DNA from: Massilia solisilvae
GTDB taxonomy: Bacteria > Pseudomonadota > Gammaproteobacteria > Burkholderiales > Burkholderiaceae_D
Reading direction: 5' to 3'
NCBI RefSeq assembly: GCF_024753215.1
Contig: NZ_JANUGV010000001.1
Location: 372,001 to 436,000, forward strand
DNA: 64,000 nt
Position numbers and translations under genes: made by a program. Positions 8,311-18,793 of this stretch are shown here, piece by piece. Each line of letters opens with the position of its first letter. The first letter of the stretch is position 1. A model generated the notes under the pieces. It made no database searches. It saw only the letters and a program-made list of their open reading frames with translations, and was not told where the DNA came from.

Positions 8311-9002
8311 AGTTCTCCATCTATCGGTATGACCCCGAACGCGACTGCAAGCCGTACATGCAGGACGTCGACGTCGCGCTTGCGGAAGGCGATCACATGC
8401 TGCTGGATGCGATCTTGCGTATCAAGATGCAGGACGATTCGTTGACCATCCGCCGCTCCTGCCGTGAAGGCGTGTGCGGTTCGGACGCGATCAACATCAA
8501 TGGCCGCAACGGGCTGGCCTGCATCACGCCGGTCAAGACGCTCAAGGAACCGGTCGTCCTGCGTCCACTGCCCAGCTTCCCGGTCATTCGCGACCTGGTC
8601 GTGGACATGACCCAGTTCTTCGCACAGTACCATTCGATCAGGCCGTACCTGATCAACCAGGATCCGCCGCCGGAAAAGGAAAGGCTGCAGTCGCCCCGCC
8701 AAAGGGACGAGCTCGACGGGCTGTACGAATGCATCCTGTGCGCGTGCTGCTCCAGCCAGTGCCCTTCGTTCTGGTGGAACCCGGACAAATTCGTCGGGCC
8801 GGCCGGGCTGTTGCAGGCATACCGCTTCATCGCCGACAGCCGCGACCAGGCGACCGACGAACGGCTGGACGACCTGAACGACGTTTACCGGCTGTTCCGC
8901 TGCCGGACCATCATGAACTGCACCGAGGTCTGCCCCAAAGGGCTGGCGCCATCGCGCGCGATCGAAAAGATCCGGCTTCTGCTGGTTGAGCGCGCTTCCT
9001 GA
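8307..9002 (+). CDS. sdhB: Succinate dehydrogenase iron-sulfur subunit
   Basis: This 231-residue protein carries all cluster ligands. SCREGVCGSDAININGRNGLAC binds [2Fe-2S]. CILCACCSSQCPS and CRTIMNCTEVCPKG supply the [4Fe-4S] and [3Fe-4S] ligands. SdhB relays electrons from the FAD subunit SdhA to the membrane anchor. The ATG at 8307 overlaps the sdhD stop by four bases. The usual order is sdhCDAB. Here sdhB follows sdhD directly and a terminator follows sdhB, so SdhA must come from elsewhere if this complex works. Confidence 0.93.
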   Translation: MKFSIYRYDPERDCKPYMQDVDVALAEGDHMLLDAILRIKMQDDSLTIRRSCREGVCGSDAININGRNGLACITPVKTLKEPVVLRPLPSFPVIRDLVVDMTQFFAQYHSIRPYLINQDPPPEKERLQSPRQRDELDGLYECILCACCSSQCPSFWWNPDKFVGPAGLLQAYRFIADSRDQATDERLDDLNDVYRLFRCRTIMNCTEVCPKGLAPSRAIEKIRLLLVERAS

Positions 9003-9030
9003 CATCGTGCGGCGAGGATGAAGAAAAGAA

Positions 9031-9064
9031 AAAAGCCTGCAAGGCGTTCACCCTGCAGGCTTTT
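9031..9064. terminator. Bidirectional terminator between sdhB and groEL
   Basis: A perfect 11-base inverted repeat (AAAAGCCTGCA / TGCAGGCTTTT, 12-base loop) lies between two convergent genes. Read leftwards the stem runs into a T-rich stretch, so it is strongest for groEL, but it can also end sdhB transcription. Confidence 0.85.
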
Positions 9065-9115
9065 GATGTGGCAGCGAGGCGCCGGTTCGTCCGGCGTCCC
9101 GCAGGCCTGGGGCAA

Positions 9116-10801
<1,686 letters not shown>

Positions 10802-11092
10802 TTAGTCGACCAGGACGGCCATGATGTCTTCTTCGCGCATCACCAGCAGTTCCTCGCCCTTGACCTTGACGGTCTGGCCCGAGTATTTGCCGAACAGGAC
10901 GCGGTCACCGACTTTCACTTCCAGCGGACGAACCTGACCGTTTTCTTGCACTTTGCCGTTACCCACGGCGAGGATTTCGCCCTGGTCCGGTTTTTCTGCC
11001 GCTGCATCGGGGATGATCAGGCCGGACGCAGTTTTGGTTTCCTGGTCGAGACGCTTCACGATAACGCGATCGTGCAGAGGGCGAAGGTTCAT
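10802..11092 (-). CDS. groES: Co-chaperonin GroES (10 kDa)
   Basis: This 96-residue protein begins [18 protein letters not shown], with the mobile loop [18 protein letters not shown] and the C-terminal [10 protein letters not shown]. It caps the GroEL ring. The ATG at 11092 has AAAGGAG six bases upstream. Longer readings from 11176 run into the CIRCE element and are not coding. First gene of the groESL operon. Confidence 0.98.
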   Translation of the reverse strand: MNLRPLHDRVIVKRLDQETKTASGLIIPDAAAEKPDQGEILAVGNGKVQENGQVRPLEVKVGDRVLFGKYSGQTVKVKGEELLVMREEDIMAVLVD

Positions 11093-11169
11093 GCAAAACT
11101 CCTTTAGATTCAATGGTTTGACTTGCAAGGCGCAGCATCGGGACAACAGCTGCGATCCGGAAAGTGTTG

Positions 11170-11196
11170 TTAGCACTCACCGCTAACGAGTGCTAA
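11170..11196. promoter_or_regulatory. CIRCE element (HrcA operator) of groESL
   Basis: Perfect TTAGCACTC-N9-GAGTGCTAA, the operator of the HrcA heat-shock repressor. It lies immediately downstream of the groES -10 box and shares one base with it, so HrcA would cover the transcription start. Confidence 0.97.
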
Positions 11197-11225
11197 TTAT
11201 AGGGACGATAATTCAGCATTTCAAG
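11196..11225 (-). promoter_or_regulatory. groESL promoter, readable by sigma-70 and sigma-32
   Basis: On the minus strand TTGAAA (11219-11224) and TATAAT (11196-11201) are 17 bases apart, near-ideal for sigma-70. The same bases also give CTTGAAA-N14-CCCTATAAT, close to a sigma-32 heat-shock promoter. CIRCE follows directly, so HrcA repression and sigma-32 activation could act on one start site. Confidence 0.8.
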
Positions 11226-11320
11226 AACTGCTGTTGCTTGTTTGTTTTGCCTGTTTGATCGGCATCAAACCTCAACCGGCCGCCGGAGGCGACAAAGGGT
11301 GGGTTCGCCAAGGAGCCGCC

Positions 11321-12037
11321 ATGCACCCGAAACCAGCGCGTTTTCCCTGGGAAGAAGGCTTCCCACCGGTTCTGGTCCACGCACAAAAGTCGGAGGTTAC
11401 CACCCATCCCTGGTTTACCGCCGCACGATCCGGAGACGTCGATGCGGCCGCGCTGCTGGTCGCCGACACCTGTTGTGGCCAGGTGGTGGACCGGCTGGCC
11501 CAGCTGGCCGGGAGCGAAGCGCCGGTGCTGGCCGGCGTGCACGCGCAAAAGCGCGACGGACTGAACGTGCTGCCGGATGTGCTGGCGCAGGGGCTGCAGC
11601 AATTGCTCGGCTGGCAGGTCGATACTGAGATCGTGCAGGCCAACATCGTCGAGCACGTGGATGATCCGGCTTTCCTGCACCTGGCGCGCCAGGCCGTGTT
11701 CGACGGCACGGTCGAGCCGGGCAGGGCGTATGTGCTGGTGGACGACTTCATCCGGCAAGGGGGAACGCTGGCCAACCTGCGCGGTCACATCATGCGCCAG
11801 GGCGGACGGGTGTTGGGAGCGACGGTGCTGACCGGCAATGCGTCGAGCGCGGTGCTGCGGCCGGGGGCCGCACTGCTGCGCGAACTGCGGGATAAACATG
11901 GCTCACTTGAAAACTGGTGGGAAGAAAACTTCGGCTATCGCTTCGACTGCTTCACCGCCGTCGAGGCCGGATTCGTCGCCGCCCACCGCGACAGCGACCA
12001 CGTGCGGGCGCGGATCGAGGCGGCTTGGCGTGCGTGA
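11321..12037 (+). CDS. Phosphoribosyltransferase-fold protein
   Basis: This 238-residue protein contains the PRPP-binding signature AYVLVDDFIRQGGTLANL (about residues 136-153), preceded by LLVADTCCGQVVDRLAQLA and followed by GATVLTGNASSAVL. The type I phosphoribosyltransferase fold salvages bases or has regulatory roles; the substrate cannot be told. The start at 11321 has AAGGAG five bases upstream. Reading further upstream adds unrelated residues. A 64-codon ORF overlaps its stop. Confidence 0.8.
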   Translation: MHPKPARFPWEEGFPPVLVHAQKSEVTTHPWFTAARSGDVDAAALLVADTCCGQVVDRLAQLAGSEAPVLAGVHAQKRDGLNVLPDVLAQGLQQLLGWQVDTEIVQANIVEHVDDPAFLHLARQAVFDGTVEPGRAYVLVDDFIRQGGTLANLRGHIMRQGGRVLGATVLTGNASSAVLRPGAALLRELRDKHGSLENWWEENFGYRFDCFTAVEAGFVAAHRDSDHVRARIEAAWRA

Positions 12038-12224
12038 CGAGCCCGGCATCGGCGCCTTCGTGGTGCAGTTGCGGCTGGACCGGACGGCGCAGGTGCGGCT
12101 GTTGTCGGCGGCCGAGATCGAACGGTTGCGGGCGGGGCGCCGGATCGTGGCCGAGCGTGCCCGCGCCATCTTCGTGCTGCGCACGGCAATGCCGCCGCCC
12201 GTGCGGCAGGCTGAGGACCGCTGA
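12030..12224 (+). CDS. Possible small protein overlapping the phosphoribosyltransferase stop
   Basis: A 64-codon ORF starts at a GTG eight bases inside the end of the phosphoribosyltransferase gene, in another frame. Its product (FVVQLRLDRTAQVRLLSAAEIE..., arginine-rich) has a plausible two-strand/two-helix pattern. The overlap could allow translational coupling. There is no clear ribosome site and I recognise no family, so it may be non-coding. I list it because the remaining 300 bases before the zapB-like gene hold only repeats. Confidence 0.3.
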   Translation: MRDEPGIGAFVVQLRLDRTAQVRLLSAAEIERLRAGRRIVAERARAIFVLRTAMPPPVRQAEDR

Positions 12225-12278
12225 GGCGCGGTCCGGGGTAGGCGGCTGTGACCAGCGCGCTGGCGTGGCTTGCGGTCA

Positions 12279-12375
12279 GTCAGCATGGGTCCCGGCCTTC
12301 GCCGGGACGACGGCGCTACTGGTAACGACTAACGGATGCACGTCGTCCCGACGTAGGCCGGGACCCATAGGCCAT
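12279..12375. repeat. Family A palindromic repeats, two copies in inverted orientation
   Basis: Copy one (12279-12314) reads in reverse, copy two (12339-12375) forward. Each has the core CGTCGTCCCG...CGGGACCCAT, able to form a hairpin. The 25-base spacer gives a BIME-like pair. With its flanks this is all I see in the 306 bases from 12225 to 12530, apart from the presumed promoter of the zapB-like gene. Confidence 0.85.
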
Positions 12376-12530
12376 GCGCGCAGCCGCACGGCATCCTTGC
12401 GGCCTCAAATGCACGCGCCCGCCATCGCCCCGAGCCCCGCGTGGTGTACTATTCGCCCCACGCCTGCATTGCGCGCCCCAGCCCGCCGCAAAATATTGAC
12501 GGAATTTCTTTTCCAGTCCTATAGTTACGA

Positions 12531-12764
12531 ATGATTTCCGAATTCCAAGACCTATCCGACAAAATCAACCGGCTTGCCGAGTTGACTCAGTCCCTGCGTC
12601 ACGAGAATGCGCAACTGCGCGAGTCCAACAAACTGCTCAGCGACGAAAACGTCGCCTTCATGCAGCGCCTGAGCGAAGCCCAGCGCCGCGTCGAGGCGCT
12701 GCTGGCGCAGCTGCCGGCGCCCGAAGAAGACAACGAGACCGACGAAGCCGAGGCCACCGAATGA
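12531..12764 (+). CDS. ZapB-like coiled-coil cell-division protein
   Basis: This 77-residue protein is a coiled coil over residues 1-60 (DLSDKINRLAELTQSLRHEN, LLSDENVAFMQRL) with an acidic tail. Short coiled coils just upstream of zapA are annotated as ZapB-like / TIGR02449 proteins. The stop overlaps the zapA ATG by four bases (ATGA), which indicates translational coupling. Role in the FtsZ ring is inferred from the partner gene. Confidence 0.75.
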   Translation: MISEFQDLSDKINRLAELTQSLRHENAQLRESNKLLSDENVAFMQRLSEAQRRVEALLAQLPAPEEDNETDEAEATE

Positions 12765-13072
12765 TCCAGCTCGATGTCACCATCATGGGCCAGCCCTATC
12801 GCCTGGCCTGCAAGGAAGGCGAGGAGACCACGCTGCGTGAAGCGGTGCACTATCTCGACGCCAAGATGTGCGCGCTGCGCGACTCGGGCAAGGTCAAAGG
12901 CAACGACCGGATTGCGGTCATGGCCGCGCTCAGTGTGGCCGCGGAATTCCTGTCCGTGCGCTCGCCGCAAGGCCCGCTGTCGGACATGTCGATTCTGGAA
13001 GTCAAGCAGAAATTGGAGGCGATGCATCACGTGTTGGACAACGCGCTCACGCCCCAGGAAAATTTGTTCTGA
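12761..13072 (+). CDS. zapA: Cell division protein ZapA
   Basis: This 103-residue protein starts IQLDVTIMGQPYRLACKEGEE, the conserved N-terminal globular part of ZapA. A helix follows for coiled-coil tetramerisation (ILEVKQKLEAMHHVLDNAL). ZapA cross-links FtsZ filaments. It sits between the zapB-like gene and the 6S RNA gene, the order usual in proteobacteria. Confidence 0.93.
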   Translation: MIQLDVTIMGQPYRLACKEGEETTLREAVHYLDAKMCALRDSGKVKGNDRIAVMAALSVAAEFLSVRSPQGPLSDMSILEVKQKLEAMHHVLDNALTPQENLF

Positions 13073-13085
13073 CGGCCAAATTCGT

Positions 13086-13113
13086 TTGACATGCCGCTGC
13101 AACGGAGTAAACT
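13086..13113 (+). promoter_or_regulatory. 6S RNA promoter
   Basis: TTGACA (13086-13091) and TAAACT (13108-13113) are separated by 16 bases, a good sigma-70 promoter placing the start near 13120. It begins just after the zapA stop. Confidence 0.7.
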
Positions 13114-13120
13114 TTGCACT

Positions 13121-13298
13121 ACCCTGCGGTGTTCGAGATTGCCATATATTCCTTGAACCATTCGTGTGCAACGGTTGTGGAATACGTTCGATGGGCGTGA
13201 GCGTCGCTCGTCCGACGAACCCGAAATTGAACTGACTGCGACCACCTGAACCTCAGGTTCGGGATGCCGGCAAAATACGGCACAGGCGGGGCACAAAT
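13121..13298 (+). ncRNA. ssrS: 6S RNA
   Basis: The roughly 178-base stretch between zapA and the EVE gene has its own promoter and terminator and no ORF. Its ends pair (CCCTGCGGTG near 13122 with CACAGGCGGGG near 13281-13291), giving the long closing stem of 6S RNA around a large central bubble. Position directly after zapA is the classic ssrS locus. 6S RNA mimics an open promoter and sequesters sigma-70 RNA polymerase in stationary phase. Ends are approximate. Confidence 0.82.
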
Positions 13299-13305
13299 TC
13301 CAAAG

Positions 13306-13338
13306 AGCGGTTGCGTTTTACGGCGCAGCCGCTTTTTT
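13306..13338 (+). terminator. Terminator after 6S RNA
   Basis: AGCGGTTGCG pairs with CGCAGCCGCT (one G-U) around a 7-base loop, followed by six T residues. Confidence 0.8.
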
Positions 13339-13378
13339 ATGCGCGCACGGTTTGCGCGCTTTCACGGAGTAAAAGCGG

Positions 13379-13845
<467 letters not shown>

Positions 13846-13846
<1 letters not shown>

Positions 13847-14652
13847 TGGACTGGAGTTTGATGCTCGCCCTGCTGGCCATGGGCACGTTCGGGGGTTTCG
13901 CCGCGGGATTGCTCGGTATTGGCGGTGGCATGATCCTGGTGCCGTTCATTACCATGATTTTCAGCGCCAGGCATTTCGCGCCGCACCTGATCGTGCACAT
14001 GGCCATTGCCACCTCGCTGTCCGCGATCCTGTTCACCTCGATGTCGTCGGTGCGCGCGCACCACCTGCACGGCGCCGTGCTGTGGCCGGTGGCGCGCAAG
14101 CTGGCGCCGGGCATCCTCATCGGTTCGTGGATCGGGCCGTGGATCGGCAAGCAAATGGACACGCAACTGCTGTCGGTGGTGTTTGGCCTGTTCGTCGCGT
14201 TTTCGGCCACACAAATGCTCGTAAACAAAAAGCCGGCCGCCCACCGCGACCTGCCCAAAACGCCAGGCATGCTGGCCATGGGCGGGCTGATCGGCGTGGT
14301 GTCGGGATTGGTCGGCGCCGGCGGCGGCTTTATTTCCGTGCCGTTCATGACCTGGTGTAACGTCCGCATCCACAACGCGGTGGCCACCAGCGCCGCGCTC
14401 GGTTTTCCGATCGCGCTGGCGGGGACGATTTCAAACATTTACTTTGGCTGGGGCGAGCCGGGCCTGCCGCCGTATTCGCTCGGCTTCATCTACGTGCCGG
14501 CGCTGGCGCTCATTGCGCTGGCCAGCGTGACCATGGCGCCGCTGGGCGCGCGCCTGGCGCACCGGACCGCGGTCCGGCGCCTGCAGCGCATCTTTGCCTG
14601 CATCCTGTACGCGCTTTCCATCTACATGTTCTGGAAAGCGGCGCACGCCTGA
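13846..14652 (+). CDS. TauE/SafE family (TSUP) membrane permease
   Basis: This 268-residue protein has about eight helices in two repeats, each marked by a glycine-rich motif (AAGLLGIGGGMILVPF near the N-terminus, VSGLVGAGGGFISVPF in the middle). Family members are proposed to export sulfite or other sulfur/organic anions; the substrate is not visible. The ATG at 13846 overlaps the EVE gene stop (TGATG), so the two genes are probably coupled. It is convergent with lgt, with one base between the stops. Confidence 0.9.
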
Positions 14653-14653
14653 A

Positions 14654-15463
14654 TCAGGCCGGCACGGTGCGCTTGTTGTCGCGGGTGTAGGCCCACACGA
14701 GCATGGCGATGCCGGCCACGATCATCGGCAGCGACAGCACCTGGCCGGACGTGATCGGCATGCCGGCCACCGTGGTTTCCCAGTCGGGCACGCGGAAGTA
14801 TTCGGTGACGAAGCGCGCGCAGCCGTAGAGCAGGGTGTAGAGGGCGCCGACCGCCAGTCGCGGGCGCGGCTTGCGGGCAAACACCCACATGATGACGAAC
14901 ACCAGCAGGCCATCGACCAGCATCTGGTACAGCGGCGACGGATGGCGCGGCCCTTCGACGCCCGGCCACAGCATGGCCCACGGCAGGCTCGGATCGGCCA
15001 GGCGCCCCGGCAGCTCGGCGTTGATGAAATTGCCCAGACGGCCGAAGGCATAGCCGATCGGCACCATCGGCGCGATGAAGTCATACACGTCCAGCAGGTT
15101 GCGCTGGCGCTTGCGGGCCCACAGCGCCATGGCGATCAGCACGCCCAAAAAGCCGCCGTGGTACGACATGCCGCCGTGCCAGACCTGGAAGATCTCGAGC
15201 GGGTGCGAAAAATAGTAAGCCGGCTCGTAGAACAGCACCTCGCCCAGCCGGCCGCCCAGCACCACGCCGAGCATGCCGTAGAACAGCATGTCGTCCAGGT
15301 CTTCTGCGGTCCAGCCCTGGGCGGCGATGTGGGGCTGCTTGATGCGTACCCGGCCCAGGATCAGGAACAGGGCGAAGGCGACCACGTACATCAGGCCATA
15401 CCAGTGGATCTGGACGGGGCCGATCGAAAACGCGATCGGGTTGGGCTGCGGGTGGACCAGCAT
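14654..15463 (-). CDS. lgt: Prolipoprotein diacylglyceryl transferase
   Basis: This 269-residue inner-membrane enzyme transfers diacylglycerol from phosphatidylglycerol to the lipobox cysteine. Signatures are the H-G-G motif at 96-98 and YHGG at 101-104 (H102), and the Lgt signature GRLGNFINAELPGR at 141-154. Seven helices are apparent. The start at 15463 has GAGGAAG upstream and lies two bases after the LysR stop, so the pair is probably cotranscribed. Confidence 0.97.
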   Translation of the reverse strand: MLVHPQPNPIAFSIGPVQIHWYGLMYVVAFALFLILGRVRIKQPHIAAQGWTAEDLDDMLFYGMLGVVLGGRLGEVLFYEPAYYFSHPLEIFQVWHGGMSYHGGFLGVLIAMALWARKRQRNLLDVYDFIAPMVPIGYAFGRLGNFINAELPGRLADPSLPWAMLWPGVEGPRHPSPLYQMLVDGLLVFVIMWVFARKPRPRLAVGALYTLLYGCARFVTEYFRVPDWETTVAGMPITSGQVLSLPMIVAGIAMLVWAYTRDNKRTVPA

Positions 15464-15465
15464 GT

Positions 15466-16353
15466 TCAGTTCTTCCTCAAGAGTTCGATAAAACCGCGCA
15501 GCACGGGCGAGGGATTGTCGCGGCGCCAGGACAGGCCGGTCTCGACCAGCGGCGTCGGGTCCGCGAGCGCACGGTACTCCACGCCGGGGCGCATCAGGTT
15601 GGAAACGGATTGTGGCACAAGCGCCAATCCCATGCCAGCCGAAACGAGGCTGACGATGGTCTGCATCTGTATTGCTTCCTGGCCAATGTCGGGCGTGATG
15701 CCGGCCGCGCGGAAGCACGACAGGATCGCGTCGTGCAGGGCGGGCGAGATCGGGCGCGGAAAGATCACCAGCGGCAGGCGCGGCACGTCCTGCAGGCGCA
15801 CCGGGCCGTCTGCTTGCAGCAAGCCGGCCGGGATGCACAGGATCAAGGGTTCCTCGAGCACCTTCAGGTAGTCGAGCTCGGCCAGGGCCTTGTCGGGCAG
15901 GGGCGGGATCAACAGGCCGGCGTCGAGCCGCTGGTGCAGCAGGTCGTCCACCTGCACGTCGGAGGTGGCTTCCTGCAGGGTGATCTGGACGAGCGGGTAG
16001 GCCTGGCGGTAGCGCAGCAGGAAGGGTGGCAGCACGCTGTAGTCGGCCGAGGTGACGAAGGCCAGCGACAGGCGCCCGGTTTCGCCGGCGGCGGCGCGGC
16101 GCACCAGTTCGGGCAGCTCGGCGGCCTGGGCCAGCATGCGGCGCGCCTCCGGCAGCAGGGCGGCGCCGGCCGGGGTCAGCGCGACCTGGCGGCGGTTGCG
16201 CAGGAACAGCGGCGTGCCGAGCTGGTCTTCCAGCGCGGCGATCGCCTGAGACAGCGGCGGCTGCGTCATGTGCAGGCGCTCGGCGGCGCGGCCAAAGTGC
16301 AGTTCCTCGGCAACGGTGGCGAAATAGCGCAGTTGTCGCAGTTCGATGTTCAT
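15466..16353 (-). CDS. LysR-family transcriptional regulator
   Basis: This 295-residue protein has an N-terminal winged helix (RQLRYFATVAEELHFGRAAE, TQPPLSQAIAALED) and a two-lobe effector domain. VSAGMGLALVP near residue 235 is typical of LysR types related to BenM/CatM. It is divergent from ilvD across 248 bases and cotranscribed with lgt. Its target is probably in the divergent space, but no effector can be assigned. Confidence 0.92.
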   Translation of the reverse strand: MNIELRQLRYFATVAEELHFGRAAERLHMTQPPLSQAIAALEDQLGTPLFLRNRRQVALTPAGAALLPEARRMLAQAAELPELVRRAAAGETGRLSLAFVTSADYSVLPPFLLRYRQAYPLVQITLQEATSDVQVDDLLHQRLDAGLLIPPLPDKALAELDYLKVLEEPLILCIPAGLLQADGPVRLQDVPRLPLVIFPRPISPALHDAILSCFRAAGITPDIGQEAIQMQTIVSLVSAGMGLALVPQSVSNLMRPGVEYRALADPTPLVETGLSWRRDNPSPVLRGFIELLRKN

Positions 16354-16370
16354 CGACGGTTAACTCCACT

Positions 16371-16475
16371 ACGTCGTCCCCGCGAAGGCGGGACCCATGC
16401 TGAGCTTGCAGGCCAGCGGCTCTTGTGCCACTGCTCAACTTGTCCATGGGTCCCCGCCTGCGCGGGGACGACGTT
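16371..16475. repeat. Family A palindromic repeats, inverted pair
   Basis: A forward copy (16371-16407, ACGTCGTCCC...GGGACCCATGCTGAGCTTG) and a reverse copy (16443-16475) flank 35 bases in the lysR-ilvD space. Each folds alone and the two could also pair with each other. Confidence 0.85.
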
Positions 16476-16502
16476 GATATGTGTTTCGACTAATTTACGG
16501 TT

Positions 16503-16540
16503 CGGTGATTTAATCAGCATATCACAGGCACGAATCACCG
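16503..16540. promoter_or_regulatory. Inverted repeat upstream of ilvD, possible LysR operator
   Basis: A perfect 8-base inverted repeat CGGTGATT / AATCACCG with a 22-base spacer lies between the repeat pair and ilvD, divergent from the LysR gene. The layout suits a LysR dimer-of-dimers site, but binding is not shown. Confidence 0.35.
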
Positions 16541-16601
16541 CTGTTTGACCTGCCTTGCCTTGCGCGGCATGCTGGCCTGAATCGCGTTTGAGGAGCCCGC
16601 C

Positions 16602-18287
16602 ATGCCCGACCAGCCCCGCTACAACCGCCGTTCGCGCCACGTCACCGAAGGCGTTGCCCGCAGCCCGAACCGTTCGATGTACTACGCCATGGGCTACCGC
16701 AAGGAAGACTTCGACAAGCCGATGATCGGCGTGGCCAACGCCCATTCCACCATCACCCCCTGCAATTCCGGCCTGCAGAAACTGGCCGACGCCGCGGTGG
16801 CCGCCATCCGGGACTGCGGCGCCAATCCGCAGGTGTTCGGCACGCCGACCATCTCGGACGGCATGTCGATGGGCACCGAGGGCATGAAGTACTCGCTGAT
16901 CTCGCGCGAGGTCATCGCCGATTGCATCGAAACCTGCGTCAACGGCCAGTGGATGGACGGCGTGGTCGTGGTGGGTGGCTGCGACAAGAACATGCCGGGC
17001 GGGATGATCGCGCTGGCGCGCACCAACGTGCCCGGCATCTACGTGTATGGCGGCACCATCAAGCCGGGGCACTGGAAGGACAAGGTGCTCACCATCGTCT
17101 CGGCCTTTGAAGCGGTGGGCGAGTTCAGCGCCGGCCGCATGAGCCGCGAAGACTTCGACGGCATCGAGCGCAACGCCTGCCCGTCCACCGGCTCGTGCGG
17201 CGGCATGTACACCGCGAACACGATGTCGTCCTCGTTCGAGGCGCTCGGCATGTCGCTGCTGTACTCCTCGACGATGGCCAATCCGGACGAGGAGAAGGTC
17301 GCGTCCAGCGCGCAGTCGGCGCGGGTGCTGGTGGAAGCGGTCAAGCGCGACCTCAAGCCGCGCGACATCATCACCCGCAAGTCGATCGAGAACGCGGTTG
17401 CGGTCATCATGGCCACCGGCGGTTCGACCAACGCGGTGCTGCACTACCTGGCGATCGCGCACGCGGCCGAGGTCGAGTGGTCCATCGACGACTTCGAGCG
17501 CGTGCGGCGCCGGGTGCCGGTCATCTGCAACCTCAAGCCCTCGGGCCAGTACGTGGCGACCGACCTGCACCAGGCCGGCGGCATCCCGCAGGTGATGAAG
17601 CTGCTGCTCGATGCGGGCCTGTTGCATGGCGACTGCATCACCATCACCGGGCGCACGCTGGCGGAGGAACTGGCGCATGTGCCGTCACGGCCGGCGGACG
17701 GGCAGGACGTGATCCGCCCGCTGGAGCGCGCCTTGTACGCCGAAGGCCACCTCGCGATCCTGAAGGGGAACCTGGCGCCGGACGGCTGCGTGGCCAAGAT
17801 CACGGGACTGAAGAATCCCGCCATCACGGGGCCGGCGCGCGTGTTCGACGACGAGCAGGGCGCGATGGACGCGATCCTGGGCGACCGCATCCGTGCCGGG
17901 GACGTGCTGGTGCTGCGCTATCTCGGCCCCAAGGGCGGACCGGGCATGCCCGAGATGCTGGCGCCGACGTCGGCGCTGATCGGCAAGGGGCTGGGCGAAT
18001 CGGTGGGGCTGATCACGGACGGGCGCTTCTCGGGCGGGACCTGGGGCATGGTGGTCGGGCACGTGGCGCCGGAAGCCTTCGAAGGCGGCACTATCGCATT
18101 GGTGCGCGAAGGCGATTCGATCACGATCGACGCGCACCGGCAGCTGATCCAGCTGAATGTGCCGGACGAGGAGATCGCGCGCCGCCGCGCGGCGTGGACG
18201 CAACCGGCACCGCGCTACACACGCGGGGTGCTGGCCAAGTTTGGCGCGCTGGCGGCCAGTGCGAGCCGGGGCGCGGTGACGGGTTGA
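16602..18287 (+). CDS. ilvD: Dihydroxy-acid dehydratase
   Basis: This 561-residue enzyme of isoleucine, valine and pantothenate synthesis dehydrates 2,3-dihydroxy acids to 2-keto acids. Fe-S cysteines are visible at C54 (TPCNSG), C127 ([10 protein letters not shown]) and C199 ([16 protein letters not shown]). Length and spacing are normal. GAGGAG precedes the ATG by six bases. No other ilv gene is in the window, so it is a lone ilvD. Confidence 0.97.
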   Translation: MPDQPRYNRRSRHVTEGVARSPNRSMYYAMGYRKEDFDKPMIGVANAHSTITPCNSGLQKLADAAVAAIRDCGANPQVFGTPTISDGMSMGTEGMKYSLISREVIADCIETCVNGQWMDGVVVVGGCDKNMPGGMIALARTNVPGIYVYGGTIKPGHWKDKVLTIVSAFEAVGEFSAGRMSREDFDGIERNACPSTGSCGGMYTANTMSSSFEALGMSLLYSSTMANPDEEKVASSAQSARVLVEAVKRDLKPRDIITRKSIENAVAVIMATGGSTNAVLHYLAIAHAAEVEWSIDDFERVRRRVPVICNLKPSGQYVATDLHQAGGIPQVMKLLLDAGLLHGDCITITGRTLAEELAHVPSRPADGQDVIRPLERALYAEGHLAILKGNLAPDGCVAKITGLKNPAITGPARVFDDEQGAMDAILGDRIRAGDVLVLRYLGPKGGPGMPEMLAPTSALIGKGLGESVGLITDGRFSGGTWGMVVGHVAPEAFEGGTIALVREGDSITIDAHRQLIQLNVPDEEIARRRAAWTQPAPRYTRGVLAKFGALAASASRGAVTG

Positions 18288-18295
18288 TGTCCGTT

Positions 18296-18370
18296 GAACG
18301 CGTGGGCGGGAGACCCGCCCACCCTACGGGTGCGGTCGCGGTAGGGTGGGCAGGTCTCCTGCCCACGCGT
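18296..18370. repeat. Family B palindromic repeats, head-to-head pair
   Basis: Two copies (18296-18328 and 18341-18370), GAACGCGTGGGC..GCCCACCCTACG and its inverse, each a hairpin, separated by 12 bases after ilvD. They could act as a bidirectional transcript end for the convergent ilvD and small Trp-rich gene. Confidence 0.88.
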
Positions 18371-18397
18371 CCAACCAGCGCAGGAAGATCGCGACGC

Positions 18398-18619
18398 TCA
18401 GCGCTTGTCGAAGCTGTTCTTGATGCGTTCCTTGCGCCGCTTGTCGTGGTCGCGGTGTTCCTTCTTCTTGTCCAGGCCGAGCATCTTTTCGATGAACTCG
18501 AACCAGATGAAGGCAAACACCATCAGCCCCACGATGTACCACCACGACAGCTCGGCAAAACGCCAGACTTCGAAAAAACGCAGGGCAACCAGCGCGACAA
18601 TTAAGAGGATCAGCGGCAT
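18398..18619 (-). CDS. Small Trp-rich membrane protein (TIGR04438-like)
   Basis: This 73-residue protein has two N-terminal hydrophobic segments rich in tryptophan and phenylalanine (VWRFAELSWWYIVGLMVFAFIWFEF). A strongly charged tail (DKKKEHRDHDKRRKERIKN) follows. The pattern matches the small Trp-rich family of betaproteobacteria, function unknown. AAGGAG lies upstream of the ATG. It is a single gene between ilvD and the cytochrome c gene. Confidence 0.8.
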   Translation of the reverse strand: MPLILLIVALVALRFFEVWRFAELSWWYIVGLMVFAFIWFEFIEKMLGLDKKKEHRDHDKRRKERIKNSFDKR

Positions 18620-18793
18620 AAAAACTCCTTATGGAAAATCATATTACCGCCTGGAAGTGTTACATGGCAAAATTCTGGTACAGAGGTGTGGCGTCAACGC
18701 CGCCTCTGTTTCAGTCGTTACAGGCTGTGTCGACACCGCGCCGGCGCGGTGAAACACGCTAGAATGTGGAACATCCCTTTTTGGAGATACACG

